Of a DNA stretch of 64,000 nt, positions 37,013 to 45,918 are shown piece by piece. Made by a program: the position numbers and the translations under genes. Location of the stretch: positions 5,209,001-5,273,000 of the forward strand of contig NZ_AP028664.1 in assembly GCF_041154455.1 (NCBI RefSeq). Direction: 5' to 3'. This stretch comes from Variovorax sp. V213. GTDB taxonomy: Bacteria; Pseudomonadota; Gammaproteobacteria; Burkholderiales; Burkholderiaceae_C. Positions within the stretch are counted from its first letter, which is position 1. Every line of letters begins with the position of its first letter. The notes beneath the pieces are model-generated. The model was not told the DNA's origin. It saw nothing but the letters and a program-made list of their open reading frames with translations, and did not search any database.

Positions 37013-38667
37013 GCGCCACCGTCACACCCATGAAGCCGGTGCAGCCGGTGCTCGACGTCGTCGACCTGGGCATCAGCCTGCCCAAGGGCGCGGACCGCGC
37101 GCTGGCCGTCGACGGCGCCACGCTGTCGGTGCTGCCGGGGCAGACGCTGTGCGTGGTCGGCGAATCGGGCTCGGGCAAATCGATGATCGCCAACGCGGTG
37201 ATGGGCCTGCTGCCGCGTCCGCACGTCGAGCCCGTGGCCGGGCAGATCTTGTTCGAGGGCCGCGACCTGCTGCAGCTCACCGAGCCGCAGATGCGCGAGC
37301 TGCGCGGCCGGCGCATCGGCATGGTGTTCCAGGAGCCGATGACGGCGCTGAACCCGGTGATGCGCATCGGCGAGCAGATCGGCGAGGTCTTCGACGCGCA
37401 CGGCAGCGTGCCCGTGGCCGAGAAGCGGCGCCGCATCCTGGCCGCGCTGGCCGATGTGGGGCTGCCGGACCCGGAGCTGCTGATCGACGCCTATCCGTTC
37501 CGCCTCTCGGGCGGCCAGCGCCAGCGCGTGATGATCGCCTGCGCGCTGGTGCTCGAGCCCGTGCTGCTCATTGCCGACGAACCGACCACCGCGCTCGATG
37601 TGACCACGCAGGCGCAGATCCTCGCGCTGATCCGCGAGCTGCAGCAGCGCCGCGGCACGGCGGTGCTGTTCATCACGCACGACTTCGGCGTGGTGTCCGA
37701 AATCGCCGATCACGTGGTCGTGATGCAGACCGGCAAGGTGGTCGAGGCCGGGCCGGTGCGCCAGGTGCTCGATGCGCCGCAGCACCCCTACACGCGCAAG
37801 CTGATTGCGGCCATTCCCACCGGCAATGCCGAGCGCGACACCCCCACCGGCGAGATCGTGCGCGTGCTGCAGGTGCAGGACCTGTGCAAGACCTACACCT
37901 CGGGCAGCGGCCTCTTCAAGCGCGGCCGTTCGGTGCAGGCCGCGAAGAACGTCAGCTTCGACTTGCGCCGCGGCGAAACGCTGGGGCTGGTCGGCGAATC
38001 GGGCTCGGGCAAATCGAGCGTAGGCCGCTGCCTGGTGGGGCTCTCGCCGTTCGACAGCGGCCGCATCCTCTTCAAGGGCCGCAGCCTGTCGCAGGGCCCG
38101 GCCTTCCGGCGCGAGGCCGCGGGCAAGATCCAGATGGTGTTCCAGGACCCGTACGCCTCGCTCAACCCGCGCCACCGCGTGGGCGCGGCCATTGCGGGCG
38201 GTCCCATTGCGCAGGGCGTGGGCAAGGCCGAAGCCATGGCACGCGCGATGGAACTGCTGAAGCTCGTGGGCCTGGGCCCCGACGCGGCCGAGCGCTATCC
38301 GCACGAGTTCTCGGGCGGGCAGCGCCAGCGCATCGGCATTGCGCGCGCCCTCGCCATGCAGCCCGAGCTGCTGGTGGCCGACGAGCCGGTGTCGGCGCTC
38401 GACGTGTCGGTGCAGGCGCAGGTGCTCGAACTCTTCGCGCAGGTGCGCGAGCAGTTCCAGCTTGCGATGGTCTTCATCACGCACGACCTGCGCGTGGCCG
38501 GCCAGATGTGCGACCACATCGCGGTGATGCAGCGCGGCGAGGTCGTCGAATACGGCGAGACGCACAGGGTGCTCGGCGATCCGAAGCACGCCTACACGCG
38601 CAAGCTGATCGAAGCGGTGCCGCGGCTGGTGTCCTCCGCATCGCCGGCCGAGGCGCTGGTCGCGTGA
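37009..38667 (+). CDS. Fused double ATPase of a peptide-type ABC importer
   Basis: 552 residues, equal to DppD and DppF joined. Each half contains a Walker A (GESGSGKS, twice), an ABC signature (LSGGQRQRVMIACALV and FSGGQRQRIGIARALA) and a Walker B (LLIADEPTTALD and LLVADEPVSALD). An oligopeptide-transporter C-terminal block ends each (HPYTRKLI and HAYTRKLI). It powers the adjacent permeases. The 4-base overlap with the permease and the TGATG junction with the next gene place it in the middle of the operon. Confidence 0.95.
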   Translation: MSATVTPMKPVQPVLDVVDLGISLPKGADRALAVDGATLSVLPGQTLCVVGESGSGKSMIANAVMGLLPRPHVEPVAGQILFEGRDLLQLTEPQMRELRGRRIGMVFQEPMTALNPVMRIGEQIGEVFDAHGSVPVAEKRRRILAALADVGLPDPELLIDAYPFRLSGGQRQRVMIACALVLEPVLLIADEPTTALDVTTQAQILALIRELQQRRGTAVLFITHDFGVVSEIADHVVVMQTGKVVEAGPVRQVLDAPQHPYTRKLIAAIPTGNAERDTPTGEIVRVLQVQDLCKTYTSGSGLFKRGRSVQAAKNVSFDLRRGETLGLVGESGSGKSSVGRCLVGLSPFDSGRILFKGRSLSQGPAFRREAAGKIQMVFQDPYASLNPRHRVGAAIAGGPIAQGVGKAEAMARAMELLKLVGLGPDAAERYPHEFSGGQRQRIGIARALAMQPELLVADEPVSALDVSVQAQVLELFAQVREQFQLAMVFITHDLRVAGQMCDHIAVMQRGEVVEYGETHRVLGDPKHAYTRKLIEAVPRLVSSASPAEALVA

Positions 38668-39638
38668 TGGCGCCGGACGACAAGGCCGGCACGCCTCGCG
38701 TGGCGCTGCTCAGCGCCGTGCTCGACATGGAATACCTCGCCGTCGCTTTCCGCGAGGCCCATCCGGGCATCGACCTGCGCCTGGGCACTAACCTCGATGC
38801 GCTCGGCGCGCTGGACGAGATCGATGCGGCCGTCTGCTGGTTTCCGCCGCACGGCCTGCTCGCGCAGATGCCGAAGCTGCGGCTCGTGCAGTCGCTGGCC
38901 GCGGGCATCGAGCACATCACGGCCGATGCGCAGCTGCCGCGCCATCTGCCGCTGTGCCGCATCGTCGACACCGGCATGGCGGCCGGCATGAAGGCCTATG
39001 TCTGCTGGGCCGTGGTGCAGCGGCACCGCGGCATGCAAGCCTACGTCGCGAGTTCGCAGGCCCGCCGATGGGAAGAGCAGCCAGTCGTGTCGCCGCGCCA
39101 CCATCGCGTCGGCATCGCCGGCCTCGGCACGCTGGGCATGGCCTGCGCCGAGGCGCTGGCCGCCATCGGCTACCAGGTGCGTGGCTGGAGCCGCAGCGCG
39201 AAAGAATCCTTGCCGTCCGGCGTCGCTGGGTTCCACGGTGCGGCGCAGCTCGACGAATTTCTCTCGGGGTGCGACACGCTGGTGTGCCTGCTGCCGCTGA
39301 CAGCCGAGACGCACGGCTTTCTCGATGCCGCGCTGTTCGCAAAGCTGCCGCGCGGCGCGCACCTGATCAACGTCGGCCGCGGCGATCATCTGGTCGAGGC
39401 CGACCTGCAGCCGGCGCTCGACGCGGGCCAGCTTTCGGCGGCCACCCTCGATGCCTTTTCGCAGGAGCCGCTGCCGCCGGACCATCCGTTCTGGGGCGAC
39501 CCGCGCATCCTCGTCACGCCGCACATCGCCACGCGCACCGACAGCCTCGTGATCGCCCGCCAGACGCTCGGCAACCTCGCGGCGGTGCGGCAGGGCCGGC
39601 GCCCCGCCAACCAGGTCGACCTGGCCCGCGGCTACTGA
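38667..39638 (+). CDS. D-2-hydroxyacid dehydrogenase, glyoxylate/hydroxypyruvate reductase type
   Basis: 323 residues from the ATG in the TGATG junction with the ATPase gene. The NAD(P) motif is GIAGLGTLGMACAEAL; the catalytic Arg, Glu and His are seen in NVGRGDHLVEADL, AFSQEPLPPDHPFW and TPHIATRTD. GhrA-like members reduce glyoxylate and hydroxypyruvate, or oxidise D-hydroxy-acids. Inside an amine catabolic operon it may process an alpha-keto acid from the neighbouring transaminases. Substrate specificity is inference. Confidence 0.9.
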   Translation: MAPDDKAGTPRVALLSAVLDMEYLAVAFREAHPGIDLRLGTNLDALGALDEIDAAVCWFPPHGLLAQMPKLRLVQSLAAGIEHITADAQLPRHLPLCRIVDTGMAAGMKAYVCWAVVQRHRGMQAYVASSQARRWEEQPVVSPRHHRVGIAGLGTLGMACAEALAAIGYQVRGWSRSAKESLPSGVAGFHGAAQLDEFLSGCDTLVCLLPLTAETHGFLDAALFAKLPRGAHLINVGRGDHLVEADLQPALDAGQLSAATLDAFSQEPLPPDHPFWGDPRILVTPHIATRTDSLVIARQTLGNLAAVRQGRRPANQVDLARGY

Positions 39639-39663
39639 ACTCCCCCAAACCGGAACCGTCTTC

Positions 39664-41034
39664 ATGAACGCAAGCACGCACGCGGAAAACGCCGCCACCG
39701 ACATCGCCGCGCATCTCCACTCCTTCACCAACCTTGCCACGCATCCGCAGGTCGGTCCGCTGGTGATCCAGCGCGGCGACGGCATCTTCGTGGAGGACGA
39801 CCAGGGCCTCCGCTATCTCGAAGCCATGTCGGGCCTGTGGTGCGCCTCGCTGGGCTTCAGCAACGCACGCCTGGCCAAGGCCGGCAGCGATGCGCTGCAC
39901 GGGCTGCCCTACTACCACACGTTCAACGGCCGCTCCAATCCGGCCGCCATCGCGCTGGCCGAAAAGCTGCTGGCGATGGCGCCGGTGCCGATGTCCAAAG
40001 TGTTCTTCGCCAACTCGGGCTCGGAGGCCAACGACTCCGCGGTCAAGCTGGTCTGGTACTACCACAACGCCATCGGCAAGCCCGAGAAGAAAAAGATCAT
40101 TGCGCGCCGCAACGCGTACCACGGCGTCACCGTTGCGGCATCGAGCCTGAGCGGCCTGGTGCCGAACCACCGCGACTTCGACCTGCCGATCGACCGCATC
40201 CTGCATGTCGATTGCCCGCACCATTTCCGCTACGCCGAGGCCGGCGAAAGCGAGGAAGACTTCGCGACGCGCCTGGCCGCTGCGCTCGAGCAGCGCATCC
40301 TCGACGAAGGCCCCGAAACGGTCGGCGCCTTCATCGCCGAGCCCGTGATGGGCGCGGGCGGCGTGCTGGTGCCGCCGGCCACCTACTTCGAGAAGATCCA
40401 GAAGGTGCTCGCCAAGTACGAGGTGCTGCTGATCGCCGACGAGGTGATCTGCGGTTTCGGCCGCACCGGCCAGATGTTCGGCTCCACCACCTTCGGCCTC
40501 GCGCCCGACATCCTGACCGCGGCCAAGGCGCTGTCGTCGGGCTACGTGCCGATCTCGGCCGTGATGGTGAACGAGAAGGTGCATGCGGCCGTGGCCGCCA
40601 ACAGCGGCAAGATCGGCACCTTCGGCCACGGCTTCACCTACTCCGGCCATCCGGTCGCCTGCGCCATCGCGCTCGAGACGCTCAAGGTCTACGAGGACGA
40701 GAACATCGTCGCGCACGTGCAGTCGCTGGCACCGCAATTCCAGCAGGGGCTGCAGAACCACGCCGCGCGCAAGTACGTCGGCGAGGTGCGCGGCGTCGGG
40801 CTCATCGGCGCCATCGAGCTGTATGCCGACCCCGGGAAGCGCACGCCCTTCGATCCCGCGCAGAAGGCCGGCGCCAGGCTGGCCGAGCTCGCGCTGGCGC
40901 AAGGGCTCATCGTGCGCGCCATGGGCGATTCCGTCGCCTTCTGCCCGCCGCTCATCATCACGGCCGAGCAGACCGACGACATGTTCGCGCGCTTCGGCCG
41001 CGCCATGGCGGTGTTCGAAGAAACCTTCGCATGA
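39664..41034 (+). CDS. Class III (omega) aminotransferase
   Basis: 456 residues, PLP-dependent fold type I. The PLP Lys is Lys288 in LTAAKALSSGYVP; LIADEVICGFGRTG carries the Asp that binds the pyridine ring, and KVFFANSGSEANDSAVKLVW the phosphate region. The closest pattern is beta-alanine/putrescine-pyruvate transaminases (SpuC-like), which remove a terminal amino group. The start follows the dehydrogenase by 25 bp and the end overlaps the amidohydrolase gene. It probably acts on a terminal amine released by that enzyme. Confidence 0.92.
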   Translation: MNASTHAENAATDIAAHLHSFTNLATHPQVGPLVIQRGDGIFVEDDQGLRYLEAMSGLWCASLGFSNARLAKAGSDALHGLPYYHTFNGRSNPAAIALAEKLLAMAPVPMSKVFFANSGSEANDSAVKLVWYYHNAIGKPEKKKIIARRNAYHGVTVAASSLSGLVPNHRDFDLPIDRILHVDCPHHFRYAEAGESEEDFATRLAAALEQRILDEGPETVGAFIAEPVMGAGGVLVPPATYFEKIQKVLAKYEVLLIADEVICGFGRTGQMFGSTTFGLAPDILTAAKALSSGYVPISAVMVNEKVHAAVAANSGKIGTFGHGFTYSGHPVACAIALETLKVYEDENIVAHVQSLAPQFQQGLQNHAARKYVGEVRGVGLIGAIELYADPGKRTPFDPAQKAGARLAELALAQGLIVRAMGDSVAFCPPLIITAEQTDDMFARFGRAMAVFEETFA

Positions 41035-42089
41035 AGGCCTTCTTCACCGACGACCAGCTGCTGCACGACCCGCAGCAGTTCATGCGGCTGGGCCGCATCT
41101 GCAAGCCGACCGACCTGCCGAGCCGCGCGCATGCGCTGCGTGACGCGCTGGCCCTGCGCGGCATTGCGCTGGCCGAGCCGCCGGACTACGGCCGCGCGCC
41201 GCTCGAGGCCGTGCACAGCACCGACTACCTCGACTACCTGGAAACGGCCTACGCGCTGTGGCGCCAGCTCGAGGTGCCCGGCGTGGAACCCGGCATCGAG
41301 GTGCTGCCGAACCTTTCGCCCTACTACAACGGGACGCCGGGCGTGGCGCGCGCACCGTGCCCCTCGCCATCGCTGGTGGCGCGCACGGGCTACTACATCA
41401 GCGACCTCTCGTGCCCGCTGGGCCCGCACACCTGGCGCTCGATACTGCGCTCGGCGCACACCGCGGTGGCGGCCGCCGATGCGGTGCTGGAAAGCGGCGA
41501 CGCGGCCTATGCGCTGTGCCGCCCCTCGGGCCATCACGCGCACCGCGACCGCGCGGGCGGCTTCTGCTACATCAACAACAGCGCCATCGCGGCCCAGCGG
41601 CTGTGGGAGCGGCACGGCCGCGTGGCGGTGTTCGACGTCGATGCGCACCACGGCGACGGGACGCAGAACATTTTTTATGCGCGCGGCGACGTGCTGACCG
41701 TGTCGACGCACGCCGATCCCTCGGGCTACTACCCGTTCTACACCGGCTATGCGCACGAGCGCGGCGTGGGCGCGGGCGAAGGCTTCAACCTGAACCTGCC
41801 GCTGGCGCACGGCGCCGACAACGCGGTGTTCCTGCAGGCGGTGGACGAAGGCGCGGCCGCGCTGCGCGAATTCGCGCCCAAGGCGCTGGTGCTCGCGCTC
41901 GGCTTCGACAGTTACAAGGACGACCCCATCAGCGTGCTGAAGCTCGACCTCGACGCCTACCGCCACATCGGCGAGCGCGTCGGCGCGCTGAAACTGCCGA
42001 CCGTGGTCGTGCAGGAAGGCGGCTACATGGTGGAGGCCATCGGCCCCGCGCTCGACAATTTCCTGCGGGGCTTCCAGGCCGCGCGATGA
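41031..42089 (+). CDS. Histone-deacetylase-fold amidohydrolase (acetylpolyamine amidohydrolase-like), paralogue 1
   Basis: 352 residues. Zinc-dependent deacetylase fold: His168-His169 in CRPSGHHAHRDRAGGF, metal ligands Asp204 and His206 in VAVFDVDAHHGDGTQ, Asp293 in LGFDSYKDDP, and the transition-state Tyr332 in VVQEGGYMVE. Acetylpolyamine amidohydrolases deacetylate N-acetylputrescine or N-acetylcadaverine, allowing their use as carbon and nitrogen sources. It overlaps both the transaminase gene and the transporter gene by 4 bases. A similar enzyme is encoded 1.7 kb downstream. Confidence 0.92.
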   Translation: MKAFFTDDQLLHDPQQFMRLGRICKPTDLPSRAHALRDALALRGIALAEPPDYGRAPLEAVHSTDYLDYLETAYALWRQLEVPGVEPGIEVLPNLSPYYNGTPGVARAPCPSPSLVARTGYYISDLSCPLGPHTWRSILRSAHTAVAAADAVLESGDAAYALCRPSGHHAHRDRAGGFCYINNSAIAAQRLWERHGRVAVFDVDAHHGDGTQNIFYARGDVLTVSTHADPSGYYPFYTGYAHERGVGAGEGFNLNLPLAHGADNAVFLQAVDEGAAALREFAPKALVLALGFDSYKDDPISVLKLDLDAYRHIGERVGALKLPTVVVQEGGYMVEAIGPALDNFLRGFQAAR

Positions 42090-43012
42090 GCACCGCAGCC
42101 ACGGCTCTCGCACTGCGCCCGGCGGGCTCGAAAAGCGCCGGCGTGGCGCTGTTCTTCTGCGCGCTGGTGGCCTTTGCCTCCTACGACGCGTTCTGCAAAT
42201 ACATGCTGCAGTTCTACCCGGCGCCCTTCGTCAACGTGATGCGCTACGTCGCGGTGAGCGGCATTGCCTTTGCGATGCTGCTGCGCCATGGCGACCTGCG
42301 CATATGGCGCACGCCGCAAAAGCCTTTGCTGCTGCTGCGGGGCTTGATGCTCGCGACGGTGGCGACCTGCTTCATGACGGCGCTCATCTGGATGCCGCTG
42401 GCCGAGGCCACGGCCATCTACTTCACCGCACCGCTCCTGATGGTGGCGCTGTCGCCGTGGCTGCTCGGCGAGCAGCTGCGGCGCAGCCGCTGGGTGGCGG
42501 TGACGGTCGGCTTTGGCGGCATGCTGCTGATCGTGCGGCCGGGCGCCGACCTGCCTCTGCTCGGCACGGTGCTGATGGCCGTGGCGGCCGTTTGCTACGC
42601 GGTCTTCCAGCTGCTCACGCGGCGGCTCGCGGGCCTGGTCGCGGGCCCGGTGCAATACGCCTGGACCGCGCTGGTCTGCTTCGTCGCCACGCTGATTCCT
42701 GCCCCCTTCTTCCTGCCCGCCCAGCAGCCTCCGTGGGGCGACGTGGCGCTGCTGCTCGCGGGCGGCGCCTGCAGCGCCGCGGCGCAATGGCTGCTGCTGG
42801 CCGCCTTCGAGCGCGTCGAGGCCTCCACGCTGGCGCCGCTCAACTACTTCCAGCTGCTGCTGGCCGTGGCCTTCAGCACCTTCTGGTTCCGCAGGCCGCC
42901 CGACGCGATCGCGATGGCTGGCATCGCACTGATCATGGCGGCCGGCATCTATCTTGCCCGCGCGGGGCGAGGGCTGAAGACCGTACCGGCTGCGCCAGAC
43001 GCCATCCGGTGA
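42086..43012 (+). CDS. DMT/EamA family membrane transporter
   Basis: 308 residues with about ten predicted membrane helices in two EamA repeats. SKSAGVALFFCALVAFASYD opens the first, and LPLLGTVLMAVAAVCYAVFQ the second; LMVALSPWLLGEQL is typical of the RhaT/YdcZ-like group. Members export metabolites or amino acids. It is the last of the overlapping run (ATGA with the amidohydrolase), ending before the GntR gene after 40 bp. It may move a substrate or relieve a toxic amine product. Confidence 0.88.
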   Translation: MSTAATALALRPAGSKSAGVALFFCALVAFASYDAFCKYMLQFYPAPFVNVMRYVAVSGIAFAMLLRHGDLRIWRTPQKPLLLLRGLMLATVATCFMTALIWMPLAEATAIYFTAPLLMVALSPWLLGEQLRRSRWVAVTVGFGGMLLIVRPGADLPLLGTVLMAVAAVCYAVFQLLTRRLAGLVAGPVQYAWTALVCFVATLIPAPFFLPAQQPPWGDVALLLAGGACSAAAQWLLLAAFERVEASTLAPLNYFQLLLAVAFSTFWFRRPPDAIAMAGIALIMAAGIYLARAGRGLKTVPAAPDAIR

Positions 43013-43052
43013 AGAATCGCCCCTGGCGCATACCAATGACGAGACAAGCAAC

Positions 43053-43784
43053 ATGGCTACTTCCGCAATTTCTCCTCCTCCTTCTTCCGATACGGCCCTC
43101 TTCGAGTCGGTCGAATCGACCGACCTCGTCGGGTTGGTCGAGGCCCAGCTGACGCGCGCCATCGTCGAAGGGCGCCTGCCACCGGGCAGCCGCATCGTCG
43201 AGGCCGACATCGCGCGCCGCATGGGCGTGAGCCGCGCGCCGGTGCGCGAGGCGGCGCGGCGGCTCGAACGCCAGGGTGTGCTGGTGGCCAAGCCGCGCCA
43301 CGGCTTCGCGGTGAGGACCATCAGCGTGCAGGAGATCGACGATCTGTTCGAGGTGCGCCTGAGCCTCGAACTGACCTCGATCGAGCTGGCCTGCCGCAAG
43401 GCCGACGACGCGGGCATCGCGCGCGTGCAGGCGCTGGTCGAAGCCATGGTGCGCGAGGCGAGCACGCAGCCGCAGCACCACCGCATTGCCACCGACCTGG
43501 CGCTGCACACGCTGATCTGCGAGCTGTCGGGCAATGCCCATCTGCACCGCATCTTCATGAACACGCAGACCGAGATGCAGATGATCATCGCGCTGATCGA
43601 CGCGGTCTACCACGACCCCACCGCGATGGCCGAGACCCATCGCCCCATCGTCGACGCCCTGCTGCGCCGCGATCCCGAGGCCGCCAAGGCCGCGATGCGC
43701 GTGCACCTGGAAGACGCCTGGCAGCACGTGCGCGCGCTGTTCGTGAAGCAGCACGGCGCAGCGCCCCTTCCCACCCACGCCTGA
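43053..43784 (+). CDS. GntR family regulator, FCD (FadR-type) effector domain
   Basis: 243 residues. The winged helix has VEAQLTRAIVEGRLPPGSRI and MGVSRAPVREAARRLERQGV, followed by GFAVRTISVQEIDDLFEVRL and an all-helical FCD domain whose His residues (IATDLALHTLICELSG, RPIVDALLRRD) usually bind metal and a carboxylate effector. It sits within the island with the same orientation, so it likely controls it. The palindrome at 32612 is one candidate site. The gene starts 17 bp ahead of the next amidohydrolase's leader and is probably co-transcribed with it. Confidence 0.92.
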   Translation: MATSAISPPPSSDTALFESVESTDLVGLVEAQLTRAIVEGRLPPGSRIVEADIARRMGVSRAPVREAARRLERQGVLVAKPRHGFAVRTISVQEIDDLFEVRLSLELTSIELACRKADDAGIARVQALVEAMVREASTQPQHHRIATDLALHTLICELSGNAHLHRIFMNTQTEMQMIIALIDAVYHDPTAMAETHRPIVDALLRRDPEAAKAAMRVHLEDAWQHVRALFVKQHGAAPLPTHA

Positions 43785-43801
43785 CACCGGAGAGACACCC
43801 G

Positions 43802-44830
43802 ATGAAAGTCGTCTACAGCGACACGCACAAGGACCACGACCCGCAGCTCTTCATGGTGCGCGGCAAGCTCAAGCGCAGCAACGAGCAGCCCGAGCGCGCC
43901 TTCCGCCTGCTGAAGGCGGTGGAGCAGGAGGGTCACGAGATCGTCGCCACGCGCGACTTCGGCGCCGGCCCGCGTGCCGCCATTCACACGCCCGAGTACC
44001 TGCGATTTCTAGCAACCGCTTATGCGCGCTGGCAGCTGCTGGACGATCCCTCGGAAGAGGTGATGCCCAACATCCATCCCTTTCCGGGCCAGCCCTGCAC
44101 CTATCCCGACAGCGTGGTCGGCCAGGCCGGTTTCCACATGGGCGACAACGCGTGCTCGATCGGCGCGCGCACCTGGGAGGCCGCCATTGCCTCGGCGAAC
44201 ATGGCGACGCATGCGGCGCAGCTCGTTCTCGATGGCGAGCGCGTGGCCTATGCGCTGTGCCGTCCGCCCGGCCACCACGCCTACGCCGACCGCGCCAACG
44301 GCTTCTGCTACCTCAACAACGTGGCCATTGCCGCACAGCACCTGCGAGGCGTGCACGACCGCGTGGCCATCCTCGACATCGACGTGCACCACGGCAACGG
44401 CACGCAGGGCATCTTCTACCGCCGCGCCGACGTGCTGACCATCTCGCTGCATGGAGATCCGCGCAACTTCACGCCCTTCTTCACCGGCCACGCGCACGAG
44501 CGCGGCGAAGGCGAAGGCCTGGGCTACAACATCAACAAGCCGCTCCCGCTGGGCACCGACATTGACGGCTACCTGCCCGCGCTGCGCGATGCCTGCGACA
44601 GCATCCGCGCCTATGCGCCCGGCGCACTCGTGGTGGCGCTGGGCCTCGACGCGCACGAGCGCGATCCCTACAAGGGCATGAAGATCCAGACCGCCGGCTT
44701 CGCGGTGCTGCTGGCCGAGATCGCGCGCCTGGGCCTGCCCACGGTGCTGGTGCAGGAGGGTGGCTACCTTTCCGATGACCTGGGCCCGAACATCGCGAGT
44801 GCGCTGCGCGGTTTCGAGAGCGTGGCATGA
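43802..44830 (+). CDS. Histone-deacetylase-fold amidohydrolase (acetylpolyamine amidohydrolase-like), paralogue 2
   Basis: 342 residues, alignable with the enzyme at 41031 along its whole length. The catalytic residues are all present: His158-His159 (CRPPGHHAYADRANGF), Asp194 and His196 (VAILDIDVHHGNGTQ), Asp283 (LGLDAHERDPYKG), Tyr322 (VQEGGYLSDD). The N-terminus (MKVVYSDTHKDHDPQLFMVR) has the long loop of the bacterial amidohydrolase subgroup. GGAGAG precedes the start. It is followed by a 9-codon frame and then the kinase gene. The two paralogues may act on different acyl chains or positions. Confidence 0.92.
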   Translation: MKVVYSDTHKDHDPQLFMVRGKLKRSNEQPERAFRLLKAVEQEGHEIVATRDFGAGPRAAIHTPEYLRFLATAYARWQLLDDPSEEVMPNIHPFPGQPCTYPDSVVGQAGFHMGDNACSIGARTWEAAIASANMATHAAQLVLDGERVAYALCRPPGHHAYADRANGFCYLNNVAIAAQHLRGVHDRVAILDIDVHHGNGTQGIFYRRADVLTISLHGDPRNFTPFFTGHAHERGEGEGLGYNINKPLPLGTDIDGYLPALRDACDSIRAYAPGALVVALGLDAHERDPYKGMKIQTAGFAVLLAEIARLGLPTVLVQEGGYLSDDLGPNIASALRGFESVA

Positions 44831-44856
44831 GCGCAACGCCAAGGGTGCACCCATGA
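44827..44856 (+). CDS. Nine-codon translation relay between amidohydrolase and kinase
   Basis: ATG at 44827 overlaps the amidohydrolase stop as ATGA; the frame encodes MSATPRVHP and its own TGA overlaps the kinase ATG, again as ATGA. Two successive 4-base stop/start overlaps suggest reinitiating ribosomes that step from gene to gene. Whether the peptide itself matters is unknown. Confidence 0.3.
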   Translation: MSATPRVHP

Positions 44857-45908
44857 CGACGGCGGAATTCACCGACGCGCAGGTACTCAGCGAAGGCTCG
44901 CCCGCGCTCGACGACGCCTGGGTGCGCCAGCTGGCACAGGAGCGCTACGGCATCGACGGCGAGATGAAGCCGCTGACCGGCGAGCGCGACCGCAACTACC
45001 GGCTGGAGCGCGCCACCGACGGCGCCCGCTTCATGCTGAAGATCTCGCATCCGGCGGAGACCGCGCTCGTCGCCGACTTCCAGACCCAGGCCCTGCTGCA
45101 TCTCGCAGCCACCGATCCCGGCCTGCCGGTGCAGCGCATCGTGCCGACATGCGAGGGCGCGGCCTCTTTCGTGTGCGACCCGGGCGACGGCCTGCCGCGC
45201 GTGGTGCGGCTCTTCACCTACCTGCCCGGCCTGCCGCTGCCCGAAGCGCCGCGCACGCCGCTGCAGCAGCAGAACCTCGCGCGCATGCTGGCCCGGCTCG
45301 ACGTCGCGCTCGCGGGCTTCGACCATCCGGCCGGCGCACTGCCGCTGCCCTGGGACCTCCAGCGCGCCGACAGCGTGCGCGGCCTGCTCGCGCATATCGC
45401 CGAGCCCGAGCGCCGCGCGCTGGCCTCGGCCGCGCTCGACCGCTTCGAACGCGACGCCAAGCCCGTGCTGCGCACCTTGCCCGCGCAGCCGATCCACAAC
45501 GACTTCAACATCTACAACGTGCTGGTCGACCCGGCCGACACCGACCGCATTGCCGCGATCCTCGACTTCGGCGACATGGTGCGCGCGCCGTGCATCAACG
45601 ACCTGGCCGTGGCCGCTGCGTACCAGGCCGGCACCGGTGACGATCCGCTCGCGGCCATCGTGTCGCTGGTCGCTGCGTACCACGCGGTGCGGCCGCTGTC
45701 GCCGACCGAGGTCGGCGTGCTGTTCAACCTGGTCACGGCGCGGCTCGTGATGGTGGTGGCCATCAGCGGCTGGCGCGCCGCGCGCTATCCCGAGAACGCG
45801 CCCTACCTGCTGCGCAACAACCCGTTGTCGTGGGCGCGGCTGCAGGCCTGCGAGCGCGTCGGCGCCGCCGCCGCGACAGCCGCCTTCCGCCGCGCGGTGA
45901 ACCTCTGA
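44853..45908 (+). CDS. Aminoglycoside phosphotransferase-fold kinase, hydroxylysine kinase-like
   Basis: 351 residues. The kinase fold shows GERDRNYRLERATDGARFML (nucleotide loop and Lys), the catalytic loop HNDFNIYNVLV with Asp217, and ILDFGDMVRAP for metal binding. Similar enzymes beside a class III phospho-lyase phosphorylate 5-hydroxylysine, as mammalian hydroxylysine kinase does, or ethanolamine-like amines. AmgK and homoserine kinase are alternatives within the fold. The aminotransferase-fold gene starts 10 bp downstream, which supports the kinase plus lyase pairing. No direct proof of substrate. Confidence 0.8.
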   Translation: MTTAEFTDAQVLSEGSPALDDAWVRQLAQERYGIDGEMKPLTGERDRNYRLERATDGARFMLKISHPAETALVADFQTQALLHLAATDPGLPVQRIVPTCEGAASFVCDPGDGLPRVVRLFTYLPGLPLPEAPRTPLQQQNLARMLARLDVALAGFDHPAGALPLPWDLQRADSVRGLLAHIAEPERRALASAALDRFERDAKPVLRTLPAQPIHNDFNIYNVLVDPADTDRIAAILDFGDMVRAPCINDLAVAAAYQAGTGDDPLAAIVSLVAAYHAVRPLSPTEVGVLFNLVTARLVMVVAISGWRAARYPENAPYLLRNNPLSWARLQACERVGAAAATAAFRRAVNL

Positions 45909-45918
45909 GAGACCGCCC

